From Serripes groenlandicus (taxonomy: Eukaryota > Mollusca > Bivalvia > Cardiida > Cardiidae): a stretch of 64,000 nt of DNA. Shown here in pieces: positions 1 to 10,500 of the stretch. Position 1 is the first letter of the stretch, and the number at the start of each line of letters is the position of its first letter. The translations under genes and the position numbers were made by a program. The stretch lies in contig JASEVX010000013.1 of the NCBI GenBank assembly GCA_031761405.1, forward strand, positions 40,748,601-40,812,600, written 5' to 3'. Under the pieces are notes generated by a model, which ran no database searches, was not told the DNA's origin, and saw only the letters and a program-made list of their open reading frames with translations.

Positions 1-660
1 CCAATGGACGAGCTCAAATAAAGCATCTCAGCTCGAAGGCTATGTATCTTGACAGATCAATGTAAATCGTTCATTCACTGGAGGTGTTCACGTTTGAGTG
101 GTCAAGTAGGCCTAATTGCAATGTTCGTGAGATTGAGTAAAGATTCAAGTATCTAGATTATTATATTATACTGTTTAACAATTCCCCACATATACTCGAC
201 TCTTGTTCCATGGACGGGCTCAACATTAAAGCATCTCAGCTCGTAGGCAATTTATTTTGACAGATCAGTGTAAATCTTTCATTCACTGGATGTGTTTTTG
301 TTTGAATAGTTAAGGGTTGTGAGTTCGAATCGGGGCTCGGCCAACTTTCTTTCCGACGATTGACAACAGTCAATGCGACATGCGTCATTCGTCTTCCACC
401 AATGGGCTAAGTCTATGTGGAAAAGCAGCAAGTTGCTTGGGAAGATTGTTGTGTGGAGTACTGGTGTGAGAAAACCAGGAAATGCATGAGTAGGTGAACT
501 GGCCGCCGTGATATAACTGAGAAATTGTTAAAAACGGCGTTAAACCCCAATCAATCAATCAATCAATCAATTGAATGGTTAATAAAAGTAAGGCGCGTAA
601 AGACTCAAGCATCTAAATGCTTATATTACACCGTTTAGCCATCACCCCGGTCACACATAT
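1..660. repeat. Tandem ~210-bp repeat, second unit split by a SINE
   Basis: Two direct units share blocks such as AAAGCATCTCAGCTCG and CATTCACTGGA (from about 21 and from about 223). The second unit is interrupted at 313 by a SINE and resumes at about 583, ending near 650 with a block resembling 140-180. No coding potential was seen. The interrupted repeat shows the unit is older than the SINE. Confidence 0.75.
314..570 (+). mobile_element. tRNA-derived SINE (family S1), 5' truncated
   Basis: The element starts at a box-B-like tRNA segment (GGGTTGTGAGTTCGAATC), continues through the S1 body (CACCAATGGGCTAAG, GTGTGAGAAAACCAGGAAA) and ends in a CAAT tail. Flanks are TTGAATAGTTAA (302-313) and TTGAATGGTTAA (571-582), a 12-bp target-site duplication with one mismatch. 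Confidence 0.85.
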
Positions 661-668
661 ATACGCAG

Positions 669-900
669 GAATCCGCTGTGGTCGAGTGGTTAGCGTCGAG
701 GATTTCGAAACCGGGTGTCCCGGGTTCGATCCCCAGTCGCGGCACTACGGTCATGATGGAGTGCCCTTGGGGGGCAATGCACATTTTCTAGCCTAGTACT
801 GGTTTGTTTACCCAGGGATCATGAATAATTAAATTTAAATGCGCGCTAAATGACCTTAGCTGTCGATGCGCCATAAAACAATATACATTCATTCATTCAT
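669..900 (+). mobile_element. tRNA-derived SINE (family S2)
   Basis: A tRNA-like head with box A (TGGTCGAGTGGTTAGCG) and box B (GGGTTCGATCCCC) is followed by a shared body (TAGTACTGGTTTGTTTACCC) and an ATTCATTCATT tail. A near-identical copy lies at 5635. It is read as a SINE and not a functional tRNA because the head continues into the common body. Confidence 0.8.
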
Positions 901-1029
901 TACATATATACGCAACTGAAAAAGGCTCTTATGAGCACGGTGAGTGAATTCAACTTTTAACTTTTACTTCTAAGATCTATAGATATTTTCCATGGTTTAG
1001 CCCCCATGTTTTTAACCCTTTCCCACATA

Positions 1030-1278
1030 TCGAGGGCTTGGCGTGAAACGGTTGTAACTTAAAACCTATTTTGAAAACCCTGGTTTAGGGGCAATTTTGA
1101 CCCCTTTGTAAACAATGCAAATTTAGGTGCCATTGCTCAGAACGAGCAATGGCACCTAAATTTACATTGTTTACCAAGAAAAATGATTTAACACTTATAA
1201 AAGACTTTATGGCGAGGTGATTAACCTTGGTAAAAAAATACCAAATTTAGTTACAACCGTTTCACGCCAAGCCCTCGA
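1030..1278. mobile_element. MITE family M2, long terminal inverted repeats
   Basis: The termini are TCGAGGGCTTGGCGTGAAAC and its reverse complement. The centre is a palindrome around TGCTCAGAACGAGCA. Related copies or halves lie at 26459, 33110, 60532 and 60866. No open frame. A clear target-site duplication common to all copies was not found. Confidence 0.8.
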
Positions 1279-1659
1279 TATATATATATACAAAACCAGC
1301 AGCAGACGACTTTGAAAACAAATAGGCAAATATAGAGAAAATATTTTAAAATGAAAGTATAAATATTTAATAATGTTCACCCCGTGCGTGACCGGGGGGA
1401 AATGTAAGCCTTGGCCGCTACACCTCTCTGTGCGTTTTTGGTTTTTCTCACGGGAGTGGAACAGCGTGTTTCTCTTCCAGGGAGCATCATGATCGATTTC
1501 TCCCTTCGTCAGAATGTTTTTTAAAAGTCGTCTGCCGCAGAGAAACCAGTAAAGGGACTGTATGTGGTAAAGGGCTATAGTCGACTGCTGCAGATTTGTT
1601 GTATTTGGTAATGGCTTAAAGAATCTAAATGTACGTATTTTCTTAATCTATTCAAACCG

Positions 1660-1915
1660 CCTCGGTGGTGTAGTGGTAGAGCGTACGCCTCTGGTGTGGG
1701 AGGTCGTGGGTTCGATCCTTGACCGGATCATACAAAATACTGTAAAAATGGTAGTAATGGCTGTCCTGCTTTGCGCTCAGGGTTGTAAGGTTACCAATAC
1801 GACTAATTGACTGTCTGTTGTTATGATCAAAGGACCAGTAGTAACTGGTAACTTACCAAGGAAACGCCGTGAAATAACTGAAAAAAGGTGCGGCGTAAAG
1901 CACCAATCAATCAAT
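1660..1915 (+). mobile_element. tRNA-derived SINE (family S3)
   Basis: The tRNA-like head has box A (TGGTGTAGTGGTAGAGCG) and box B (GGGTTCGATCC). The body contains GGTAGTAATGGCTG and GGTAACTTACCAAGGAAACG, and the tail is CAATCAATCAA. The same SINE sits at the homologous place in segment B (34962), so it predates the segmental duplication. Confidence 0.8.
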
Positions 1916-2039
1916 TTTCTTTTTGTCTAAGGGAAATAATCAAAATATCTTATTTCAATTACCTCCCTTAAAACTCGAGTATTCCGAATGGAGTATTTAT
2001 AAACAGAAAGGTGATCGAATGACATAACGCCTAAGGACA

Positions 2040-2081
2040 CACGTATATATATGACGGAGAGTTAGGTTATAAATCGGGACG
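2040..2081 (+). promoter_or_regulatory. Candidate promoter / non-coding first exon of receptor A
   Basis: A TATATATA run at 2043-2051 is followed by a block conserved in segment B, ending in ACG then GTAAGC, a good donor at 2082. Receptor exon 1 is preceded by a splice acceptor, so an upstream exon must exist. This block is one candidate for it. No transcript evidence is available; the call is inference. Confidence 0.3.
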
Positions 2082-2385
2082 GTAAGCCCAGTTTATGTTC
2101 TTAAAGCTTCTTTTCATCCTTATCTTATGACACTGTTTGTTTACCTAATGTCAAAATATACAGAACTCATTAACTGATTGTTTCACCGGCTGTTTATAAC
2201 CGACTAAATGTTTATTTTTGACCAAGCTGAACTAGTTTCTCGATTCTATATGGATCTATTTCTATTTTTAGATTTAGTACTAGTAGTTTACTGTAGTTAT
2301 GATATCACAGTCACTTAATCACCTACTCCTTCCTGTATGTTTGTTTGTTTGTCATTGGTTTATTTTTGTATTTCGGTCATTGGAA

Positions 2386-2671
2386 TTGATTGATTGGGGT
2401 TTAACGCCGTTTTTAACAATTTCTCAGTCATATCACGGCGGCCAGTTCACCTACTCATGCATTTCCTGGTTTTCTAACACCAGTACTCCACACAACAATC
2501 TTCCCAAGCAACTTGCTGCTTTTCCACATAGACTTAGCCCATTGGTGAATGACGCATGTCACGTTGACTTTTGTCAATCGTCAGAAAGAAAGTTGGCCGA
2601 GCCTGGATTCGAACTCACAACCCCTGGATTGACAGCCCACGTCGCTACCGACTGAGCTACCAGGGCTTGGC
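2386..2671 (-). mobile_element. SINE family S1, full length, with empty site in segment B
   Basis: This is a reverse-strand S1 copy from the CAAT tail to the tRNA-like head. Perfect 13-bp target-site duplications TCGGTCATTGGAA lie at 2373-2385 and 2672-2684. The homologous position in segment B (about 35625) has one uninterrupted copy of this target and no SINE, so the insertion followed the segmental duplication. Confidence 0.9.
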
Positions 2672-2730
2672 TCGGTCATTGGAAAGAGCACAGTATGATG
2701 ATGTATTCAAAGAAAATCCAAATGTGATAA

Positions 2731-2960
2731 ATCTCTTCCCTTTTCCTCATAATAGACGCTTTCTGACGCCTCTGCAGCAGACAGCTTTTTGAAAACATAG
2801 TAACAAAAGAAGAAATTGCACAAAACATGCAATTTCTCCTTTTGTCACAATGTTTTCCACTTTTAGTTATAGGTTATCCATTTAATTATAGAGATTTTCC
2901 ATTATTTGACAAAATATATTCAAAGTCGTCTGCTGCAGAATTGTCGTATGAGGGAAAGGG
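2731..2960. mobile_element. MITE family M1 (TTAA-type)
   Basis: The core is palindromic, with AGACGCTTTCTGACGCCTCT on the left, a central AATTGCACAAAACATGCAATT and GAGGGAAAGGG on the right, followed by TTAA at 2961. The left terminus is diverged. Confidence 0.75.
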
Positions 2961-2964
2961 TTAA

Positions 2965-4116
2965 AAACTCAAACTGAGTTGATTTTCTGCCTGAGTCAAT
3001 CTGGACCTATCCCAATTTATCATTACAATGGATGTGTTAACCCTTTTCCGAATTATAACATATCTGCTGCAGATGTATTAGAAAGCATTTAAGCAAAAAT
3101 ATAGAAAATTTCGAGTATAAAAGAAATAGTGAATTTTGATTATCTATAGTTGAAAATATTGTGGTAAAAGGGGAAATTGCTCATTATGAGCTAGGGGTGT
3201 AAAAATGGGGAGGGGGGGTGGTAAAATCACCCTGGTACTTAAGCATCCTCACCCGGCAACTTTTTCGGTTTGCCCCTTGTTACCTATTTGGTTAGACCCT
3301 TTAACACTCGGCTACTTTAAGAATTTACCCTGCTTCTTCAAATCATTTCTACACCCTTGATGAGCAATTTCTCCTTTTGCCAAAATGTTTTCAAAAGTCG
3401 ACTGCCGCGAAGGCGTGGGAAATCATCTATGCCCAGAGAACGAGGTTAACCCTTTTTACATATAACAAACATGCAACAGACGACTTCGAAAACATTTTAT
3501 GATTTAGATGAAAACATGGAAACCCTAGAGCTGTATATCGATCTATATGAAGGAACAACCAATCTTTTGAAACCTGTCACTCCTAAAGTTCATTTTTGTG
3601 TCACCCTGCGTAGCATGGTAGGCACTTAGGGATGACTTTTTTTTCTGTCCGGCGTCTGTCCGTCACACTTTTTCGTCACACTTTTAATGAGCAGGTGCAG
3701 GTGACACATGCTCCGCGGAGCACTCCATTCTAGTTCATCTATTTCCTTCTCTATAAAAACCAATTATTGCATGGAAATTTATCAGTCAAGACTGAAGGAC
3801 CAGGAACGTACATGTACAGTGGTTTTTTTTAACCCAAATTGGGCACCATTCACAATCAAAAGACACCTTTTTTTTCACAAAAGTAAGCCTAAATTTTACA
3901 TGTCAGTATTTTTACAATTGAAAGGGCCATGGCCCTGGTAAAAAAACAGCGAGAAAAAACACTGATCAATGTAGATGAGAAAATTTCTCCTTTTCTAAAA
4001 ATGTTTTCAACTCATTTCAATTATTATGATTTCATCTAACCCTTTCCCACATACAACAAATCTGCAGGAGACAACTTTGAAAACATTGTGATAAAACCCT
4101 GGAAAATGTCCATTAA
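2965..4116. other. Intergenic, M1 remnants only
   Basis: Fragments of M1-type elements start at about 3018, 3448 and 4037, each beginning TTAACCCTTT or similar. A block at 3720-3910 recurs at 36400-36560 in segment B. I see no gene. Confidence 0.5.
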
Positions 4117-4338
4117 CCCTTACCCTCATATAGACGCTTTCTGACGCCTCTGCAGCAGACGGCTTTTTGAAAACATAGTGACAAAAGAAGAAATTGCACA
4201 AAACGTGCAATTTCTCCTTTTGTCACAATGTTTTCCACTTTTAGTCATAGGTTATCCATTCAATTATAGAGATTTTCCATTATTTGACAAAATATGTTCA
4301 AAGTCGTCTGCTGCAGATTTGTCGTATGTGGGAAAGGG
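4117..4338. mobile_element. MITE family M1, with TTAA on both sides
   Basis: TTAA at 4113-4116 and 4339-4342 bounds a palindromic element with a central AATTGCACAAAACGTGCAATT-type hairpin. Termini are CCCTTACCCTC and GTGGGAAAGGG. A further diverged M1 half follows at 4340-4471. Confidence 0.8.
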
Positions 4339-4639
4339 TTAAAGATAGCTTAATTGTAAAATGAAGTTGAAAACATTTTGGCCAAAGGAAAAATTGCTGA
4401 TCATGCGTCGATGTTTTCAAAATTCGTATGCTGCTATTGCGTAAAAATGCGTCTGCAGGTAGGGAAGGGTTAAAGAGACTTTTCATATTAGTGAGTTGTA
4501 GTTTTAAATTTCATCTGCTGTAGAGTTAATGTATGTGGGTAACCTAATAAGGGTAAACAACTTACTAAACCTGTTTTGTTTGTATTGTGTTTTACATCGC
4601 TTTCAACATAGTTTTAGTTATATCGCAGCATTTTTTCCA

Positions 4640-5634
4640 GGGTTAGGTATAACTACTACTGGCCCATTCATCCTGACACCAGCCAGTCAGTCCTAATGAT
4701 AGCCCCACAATCCTGAAAGCCAGTCCAGCTAATGTCATGATGGCGAATTGTCTGTCCTGCTGGCGTCTGTGTGTTAACTTTTTGCTTCAAAATGTAACTG
4801 CTGGTCCAATTGGGATTAAACTTCACAGCTAGCTTCCTCTCAATGTCCTTTCCTACATTCTTACAAATACTTTGGATCCTTGAACTAATTCTGGTTTCCA
4901 CCAAAACATAAAAAATTAAAAATGCTTCTCTTCCCAAACTTGTTTCCATATTTTCAAATAATTATGTAGAAATGTTCCTTTGGTGACCCTCTGTCAGTTT
5001 CCTCTTAGGCTAAGTTAGCCATGTTGATTAGTTGAAAAATATGGCCATAAGGGGTTGGTGTTGATTTGCTTTATATGGCTATATTGGTAAAAAACTTAAT
5101 TTACCAAAGAGTCCATTCAAGCCATGATGTTGATTTGGGGGCGAGGCTTTTTTTAATTATAGGGCTAAAGTGTTTAAATTCTGGCACTCTTGGGCCTCTT
5201 GTTTAAGCTTTGGTATGACTTGACTGGAGATCAAACCTTCGATTGAGGGCGTCCTAGGCAGATGCTAGACCTGTAAATTTCAACATGCAGCGGCCTTTCC
5301 ATCTACTATATTCGAGGCTGAATTAAGGCTACTTCATAATTAAGAAATATTTTTCACAATGATGTGAACAAATTTCACAAATGAAAGGCAAAATTCACAT
5401 AGCAAACAAATGAAGTGTATGCTTGCATTAATATCCAGTAGGAAGTGCATTTAAGTCATAGTCGTAAAGCAAGATAAATCGGGAATATACCTTGTTCATA
5501 AGATTTCATGATACTTAATACTTCATTTATAAATAACGTATTTTTTTTGTCACAAATTTGCAATTTTGAAGTCATTGTTTTCACAATTTAGCAAGTTTGC
5601 ACAAACCAAAGGTTAGGGAGTCTTCACAAAATGG
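4640..5634. other. Intergenic, old dispersed repeat ending in TCTTGTT
   Basis: 4770-5200 resembles the dispersed family in introns 6 of both receptors (blocks like AAATGTTCCTTTGGTG). It ends in GGGCCTCTTGTTT, the terminus type shared by several other elements here. 5205-5634 shows nothing recognisable. Confidence 0.5.
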
Positions 5635-5865
5635 GGAATCCGCTGTGGTCGAGTGGTTAGCGTCGGGGATTTCGAAACCGGGTGTCCCGGGTTTGATCCC
5701 CAGTCGCCGCACTATACGTTCATGGTGGAGTGCCCTTGAGCAAGGCACATTTTCTAGCCTAGTACTGGTTTGTTTACCCATGGATCATGAATAATTAAAT
5801 TTAATTGCGCGCTAAATGACCTTAGCTGTCGATGCGCCATAAAACAATATACATTCATTCACAAA
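5635..5865 (+). mobile_element. SINE family S2
   Basis: The tRNA-like head (GTGGTCGAGTGGTTAGCG; GGGTTTGATCCCC) is followed by the S2 body and an ATTCATTCA tail. It is nearly identical to the copy at 669. Confidence 0.8.
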
Positions 5866-5997
5866 ATGGGATTGAAAGGGGCTGCCATGGTTAAATGGCA
5901 GATACTACATGTATTCCTGTAAAGTTCAACATGGTAAGATGTTATATTATATTCTGTGGTGGTGAAAGAAGTCGTTAGAAGTCACACAAGGGCGTAA

Positions 5998-6208
5998 CCC
6001 TTTCCCTCATATGACAATTCTGCAGCAGTTGACTTTGAACGTATTTTGTCAAAACATAGAAAATCTCCATTATTGAATGGATAACCTGCATGTATGACAA
6101 AAAGTGAAAAACATTGTGGCAAAAGGAGAAATTGCACGTTTTGTTTATGTTTTCAAAAAGCCGTCTGCTGCAGAGGCGTCAGAAAGCGTCTATATGAGGG
6201 AAAGGGTT
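5998..6208. mobile_element. MITE family M1
   Basis: It opens CCCTTTCCCTCATATGAC and closes GAGGGAAAGGG. Left flank is GTAA, not TTAA. A second diverged M1 copy occupies about 6262-6500, immediately before receptor A. Confidence 0.7.
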
Positions 6209-6557
6209 TTAAGTAGTATACATTTTCATAGAAACATATTTTTCAACATGCCACTAAACCCTCCCTTTCCCACAAAACATAAATCTGTAGCAGACGACTT
6301 GAAAACACCTGGACAAAAATGTGAAAAATTATTGAATAAGTACAAAACGGTTGGACTACAGGAGAAATGAAATTGCTCATAATGTTTCCAAAAGCATTCT
6401 GCTACAAAGTCGTCATAATGGACATAAACTGGGAAAGGGTTAAGATCCTGATCTCTATAAATAACTTTTCAAAGTCATCTGCTGCATATTTGTTGTATTT
6501 TGGGAAAGGGGTAAATGTGTTTTATCATCATTTCAGTTTCCACCTCAGAAAACAGAA

Positions 6558-7565
6558 ATGGACTCAGAAATCTCTAAGATCTGGGAAGAAGCATTGCGAT
6601 ATGCTTCCCCTTTACCTGTACCAGAAGCTGTTACATCAACCGTGTCTTCCAAATCATCAGACATTTCATCCAGTTCCGACTATGCAAACAACAATAACAA
6701 CAATTACACTCACGTAATAAACAGCACTGACAATATGTGTTTAGACACAAGTGGTAGTAGAACATATTGCAAGGACAATAGCCATATTGCTAAAGAAAGT
6801 AATGAAACATGGAATTCAAAACAGACTGTTGGAGCCGATTCCTCTATAAATCCGAGTCTCATTGAAGCTCTCTTTACTAGTGATCAACTTGGACAGAATA
6901 TATCAAATCATGGTACAGAAGTGGATGGCGTAAAAAACAGTGGGGTTGATGCACATGCTCTACATGATGACTTGGCTACAGTCCTCAGAAATTCCAAAGT
7001 GATAGCCGAATCACCAAAGACACCCAGTACTACAGATTCTATATCGGCAGAGGCGAAACTAGATATTTCGGGGGCTCTTGCTGCTGGCCTCAAAATGATT
7101 CAACAAGGCAACAAGTTAATAGCTATGGCACTCAAACTTTCAAATAATGCTGGTATAAATACTCATTCCGAAGGTGAATCTCCATCACCGTCCATGTCAA
7201 CCTTCCTTGAACCAATAAGTATGCCAAGCTCTGTTGATTCGCTTAACATTTCCAGTGTTTCAGATGTGATGGAAGTAGAGAGCAATGATAAACAAACAGA
7301 CTCTTTACAACCAGCATCTGATCATGGACTTAAAACTGTTTCAAACTTTACCGGTACACTCAGTTCTGTTGTTTCTCCATTCTCATATGAATCTGAAAAC
7401 AGCATGCAAGACTCAAGTTGCTCAGAGCCAAAAGCGAAACGTCGTCGGAAAAGAGAGAAGAATCCCAACCCATCGCCTTGCTCGCCAATTCTACCGCCTT
7501 GTCGAATTTGTGACGAGAAATCATCAGGTTTTCATTACGGCGCGAACACTTGTGAAGCCTGTAAG
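6558..7565 (+). CDS. Receptor A exon 1: A/B region and zinc finger 1
   Basis: ATG at 6558 has G at -3 and G at +4. The exon encodes 336 residues: a low-complexity Ser/Asn/Thr region, then a basic KRRRKRE stretch just before CRIC and the first finger (C-x2-C-x13-C-x2-C). It ends exactly after CEACK; donor GTAAAT at 7566, phase 0. The acceptor TTTCAG ends at 6536. Confidence 0.92.
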
Positions 7566-10500
7566 GTAAATGAGTTTAAATATTAAAGGCACATTAGGAA
7601 AATCAAAGTACTTAGACTTAGAGTTTATATAATGCACATTAGGAAAGTAAAGTACTTGGGAGTTTGAATAAGGCAAATGAGGAAATTCAAAGTACCCAAG
7701 AGTTTAAATAAGGCAAATGAGGCAAATCAAAGTACTTAGAGTTTAAATAAGGCACAGAAGGAAAATCAAAGTACTTAAGAGTTATACATCTGAGATTCTC
7801 TTTCTGAGTAACAAATCTGCAGCATACTGCTTCGAAATTGATACAAACTCAAATGAAAAAAATGGAAAATCTCTACAATGTAAGTAAAATTATTGATAAG
7901 AGATGAAAATGTTGTTTCAAAAGGAGAAATCACTCATCATGAGTAAAATTTCACAATGGTTTCAAAAGTCATCTGTTGCAGATGGGTCAAACTGTTTTTT
8001 CATGTGGAAAAGAGATGCATATATATTAGGGATGGCAACGATTAATCGGTTAACCGGTTAACCGTACGTTTTCTGATTAATCGGTTAGTAATTTCGGTAA
8101 CCGAGTACTCGGAAGAAAAGATAAAATATATACACAGTTGTCTTTCACCTTTTGATCTTTTCAATTTGTCACACTTATCTGACATGCCAGTGTTTACATT
8201 ACTGCGATAACATCCGCACTCGATTTTATTGATAGTTGTTTGTTTGTGTAGTGTTAATCGTGTACTTGTCAGTTAAAGGACGATTTTTCTTTTTTAAAAA
8301 AAAATGATGTCTAATAAAGGCAGAAATTATAAGATAATGACTTTTTACTTTGTTTTGATAATACAACTAATTGGAGTGAGTGTGATACATTTGAAATATT
8401 GTTTTTGTAAATTATTATTTACCAACACGATTAGAAGATTTAAAGAGTAATTTGGGATTGTTTCACATTTTCCCCTGAGTTGTTATTTAAAGATATGCAG
8501 CTATGAACTGTTTTCATTCGACATATTATAATTTGTATAACAGTTACTTCGTTAAAAATGATCTACAGAATATATTGCCATAATGCCGCCAGCTATATCC
8601 TTTGTCTGGAAGTATTTCAAACGATGTGCTGATGATAACAAAGTCAAGTGCAGTTTATGGTAATGAACTGTCTCGGACTGGTGGAACCAGTAACATGCGC
8701 AACCATATTCGACTAAAACAGTGGATATTTATTGTCTATGAATCTATACGGTTAACCGGGTAACCGGTTACAAAATTGTACGAGTAACCGGTTAGTAATA
8801 TCGGTAACCGTTGCCATCCCTAATATATATATATCAGATGCATATCAGATAAGAAACTAAACAGATGTCCTCATATGATATAGAGGAGTAAATAATTCTT
8901 TGAGTACCAACAAAATGGGGTTTAATAAACCAGTGTTCATTTTTTTTCTTTCTGAATGTCAGTGTAGATAATTATGGTCAAACTGTAAATTATAATCTCT
9001 TTGTTGCAGACTGTTCAAGATGCTTCAGAGCACTAAATGCCATTAACCCTTTCCCTCATATAGACGCTTTCTGATGCCTCTGCAGCAGATGGCTTTTTGA
9101 AAACATAGTGACAAAAGAAGAAATTGCTCAAAACGAGCAATTTCTCCTTTTGTCAGTCGCCACACTGTTTTCCACTTTTAGTCATAGGTTATCCATTTAA
9201 TTTTAGAGATTTTCTATTTTTGGACAAAATATGTTCAAAGTTGTCTGCTGCAGAATTGTCATATGAGGGAAAGGGTTAAAACCACCCTTATAGTCCTCTT
9301 ACAACAAGGTTCACTTAGGTTGTCCAGGGGATATAATGATAGGCCTGTACATTTGTTATCTGAATCTTCTCACACATGTTCACAAGCATTTTCTCTTGTA
9401 TGAGTTCCTAGGTCAAGGTCACAGTGAATATATAAGTGTCTCAACGTCTTCATGCATCGCTCTGGCAACTTCTTTTCGTATCCCATTGTTATTAAACTTA
9501 ACACATACATGTATGTTCACAAGCATCGTCTCTTGTTTGAGTACGCATTTCACTGACCTAGGTCAAGGTCACAGTGAATATATAAGTGTCTCAACCTCAG
9601 CATTGCTCTGGCATCTTCTTTTCGTATCCCATTGTTATTAAACTTAACACATATGTTCACAAGCATTGCCTCTTGTACAAGTTTGTGTTTTACGGGAAAA
9701 AACACTGGAATACCAAATACAACTGTATGTGGAAAAGAAATAAATTTTTACTTCTTACTCAACAGGGATTCTTCCGTAGAACCTTAAAGAAGAGCGAAAT
9801 CACATTCCAATGTAAATGTACTGAGAGCGAAAAACTCGTGTGGAAACAAGGCCCAAACAAAAATGGCTGTCCAGCGTGTCGGTATGCCAGATGTCTGACA
9901 GTTGGAATGTCTAAAAATGGTAAGACCACTATAAAAATCCCTCATTACACACTACATGCTTTGGTTTTAAACATTAGGTACACCTCAGAAAGACTCAAAA
10001 AGTTAAACGTCATTCACCAGTGGAAGAATGATACATTGATAGGCCAAAATGAAGACAATGTGATCACATACAGATCTATTCTTATGTTAAGCAAATAAGA
10101 AATACAAGGATTTCAAAATTTCCAGAGCCCTGCAACAAATGCACTGGAGTTTCAATAAACTTAACTGCAGTACTTGTAATTTACCCAGGTATTGCTATAT
10201 ATATATAAAGTTAAAGATGCCCTTATCGGTTGTTGATTGTGTTTTTTTGGTAAAAACTGGGTGTCTCCAGTTCGGTCAACACTTGCGCAGTCAGAATCTC
10301 TCCAAGACAGGTTGAATTTGAATCTGTGCCAAAAGTCTAAAGAAATGCATTTATGGTCCTATACGGTTCAGATTTTATGTTCTTACATCCATATTTTTTT
10401 TACCTCTCCCAACAAAGGATTCAACCCTTTCCCACAAGTAGAAATATTGTTTGCATCTGTAGCAGTCACAATATATTCAACAGTCGTCTACTGCAGAGGC

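Noticed and set aside
1662..1735. tRNA gene candidates (also at 671, 5637, 14630, 22965, 44281, 46415, 62256)
   Set aside because: Box A and B are present, but each is the head of a dispersed SINE with a common body and tail.
4007..4210. Many short open frames with VYMRERV or FLLLSQCFQ
   Set aside because: They are readings of M1 MITE copies and recur wherever M1 occurs.
8583..8720. BED zinc-finger gene
   Set aside because: The reading contains a stop and has lost a Cys and a His; it is a transposon remnant.
9586..9765. 5' extension of exon 2 of receptor A
   Set aside because: The open frame runs upstream of the acceptor into a repeat; the extension is not conserved in receptor B.
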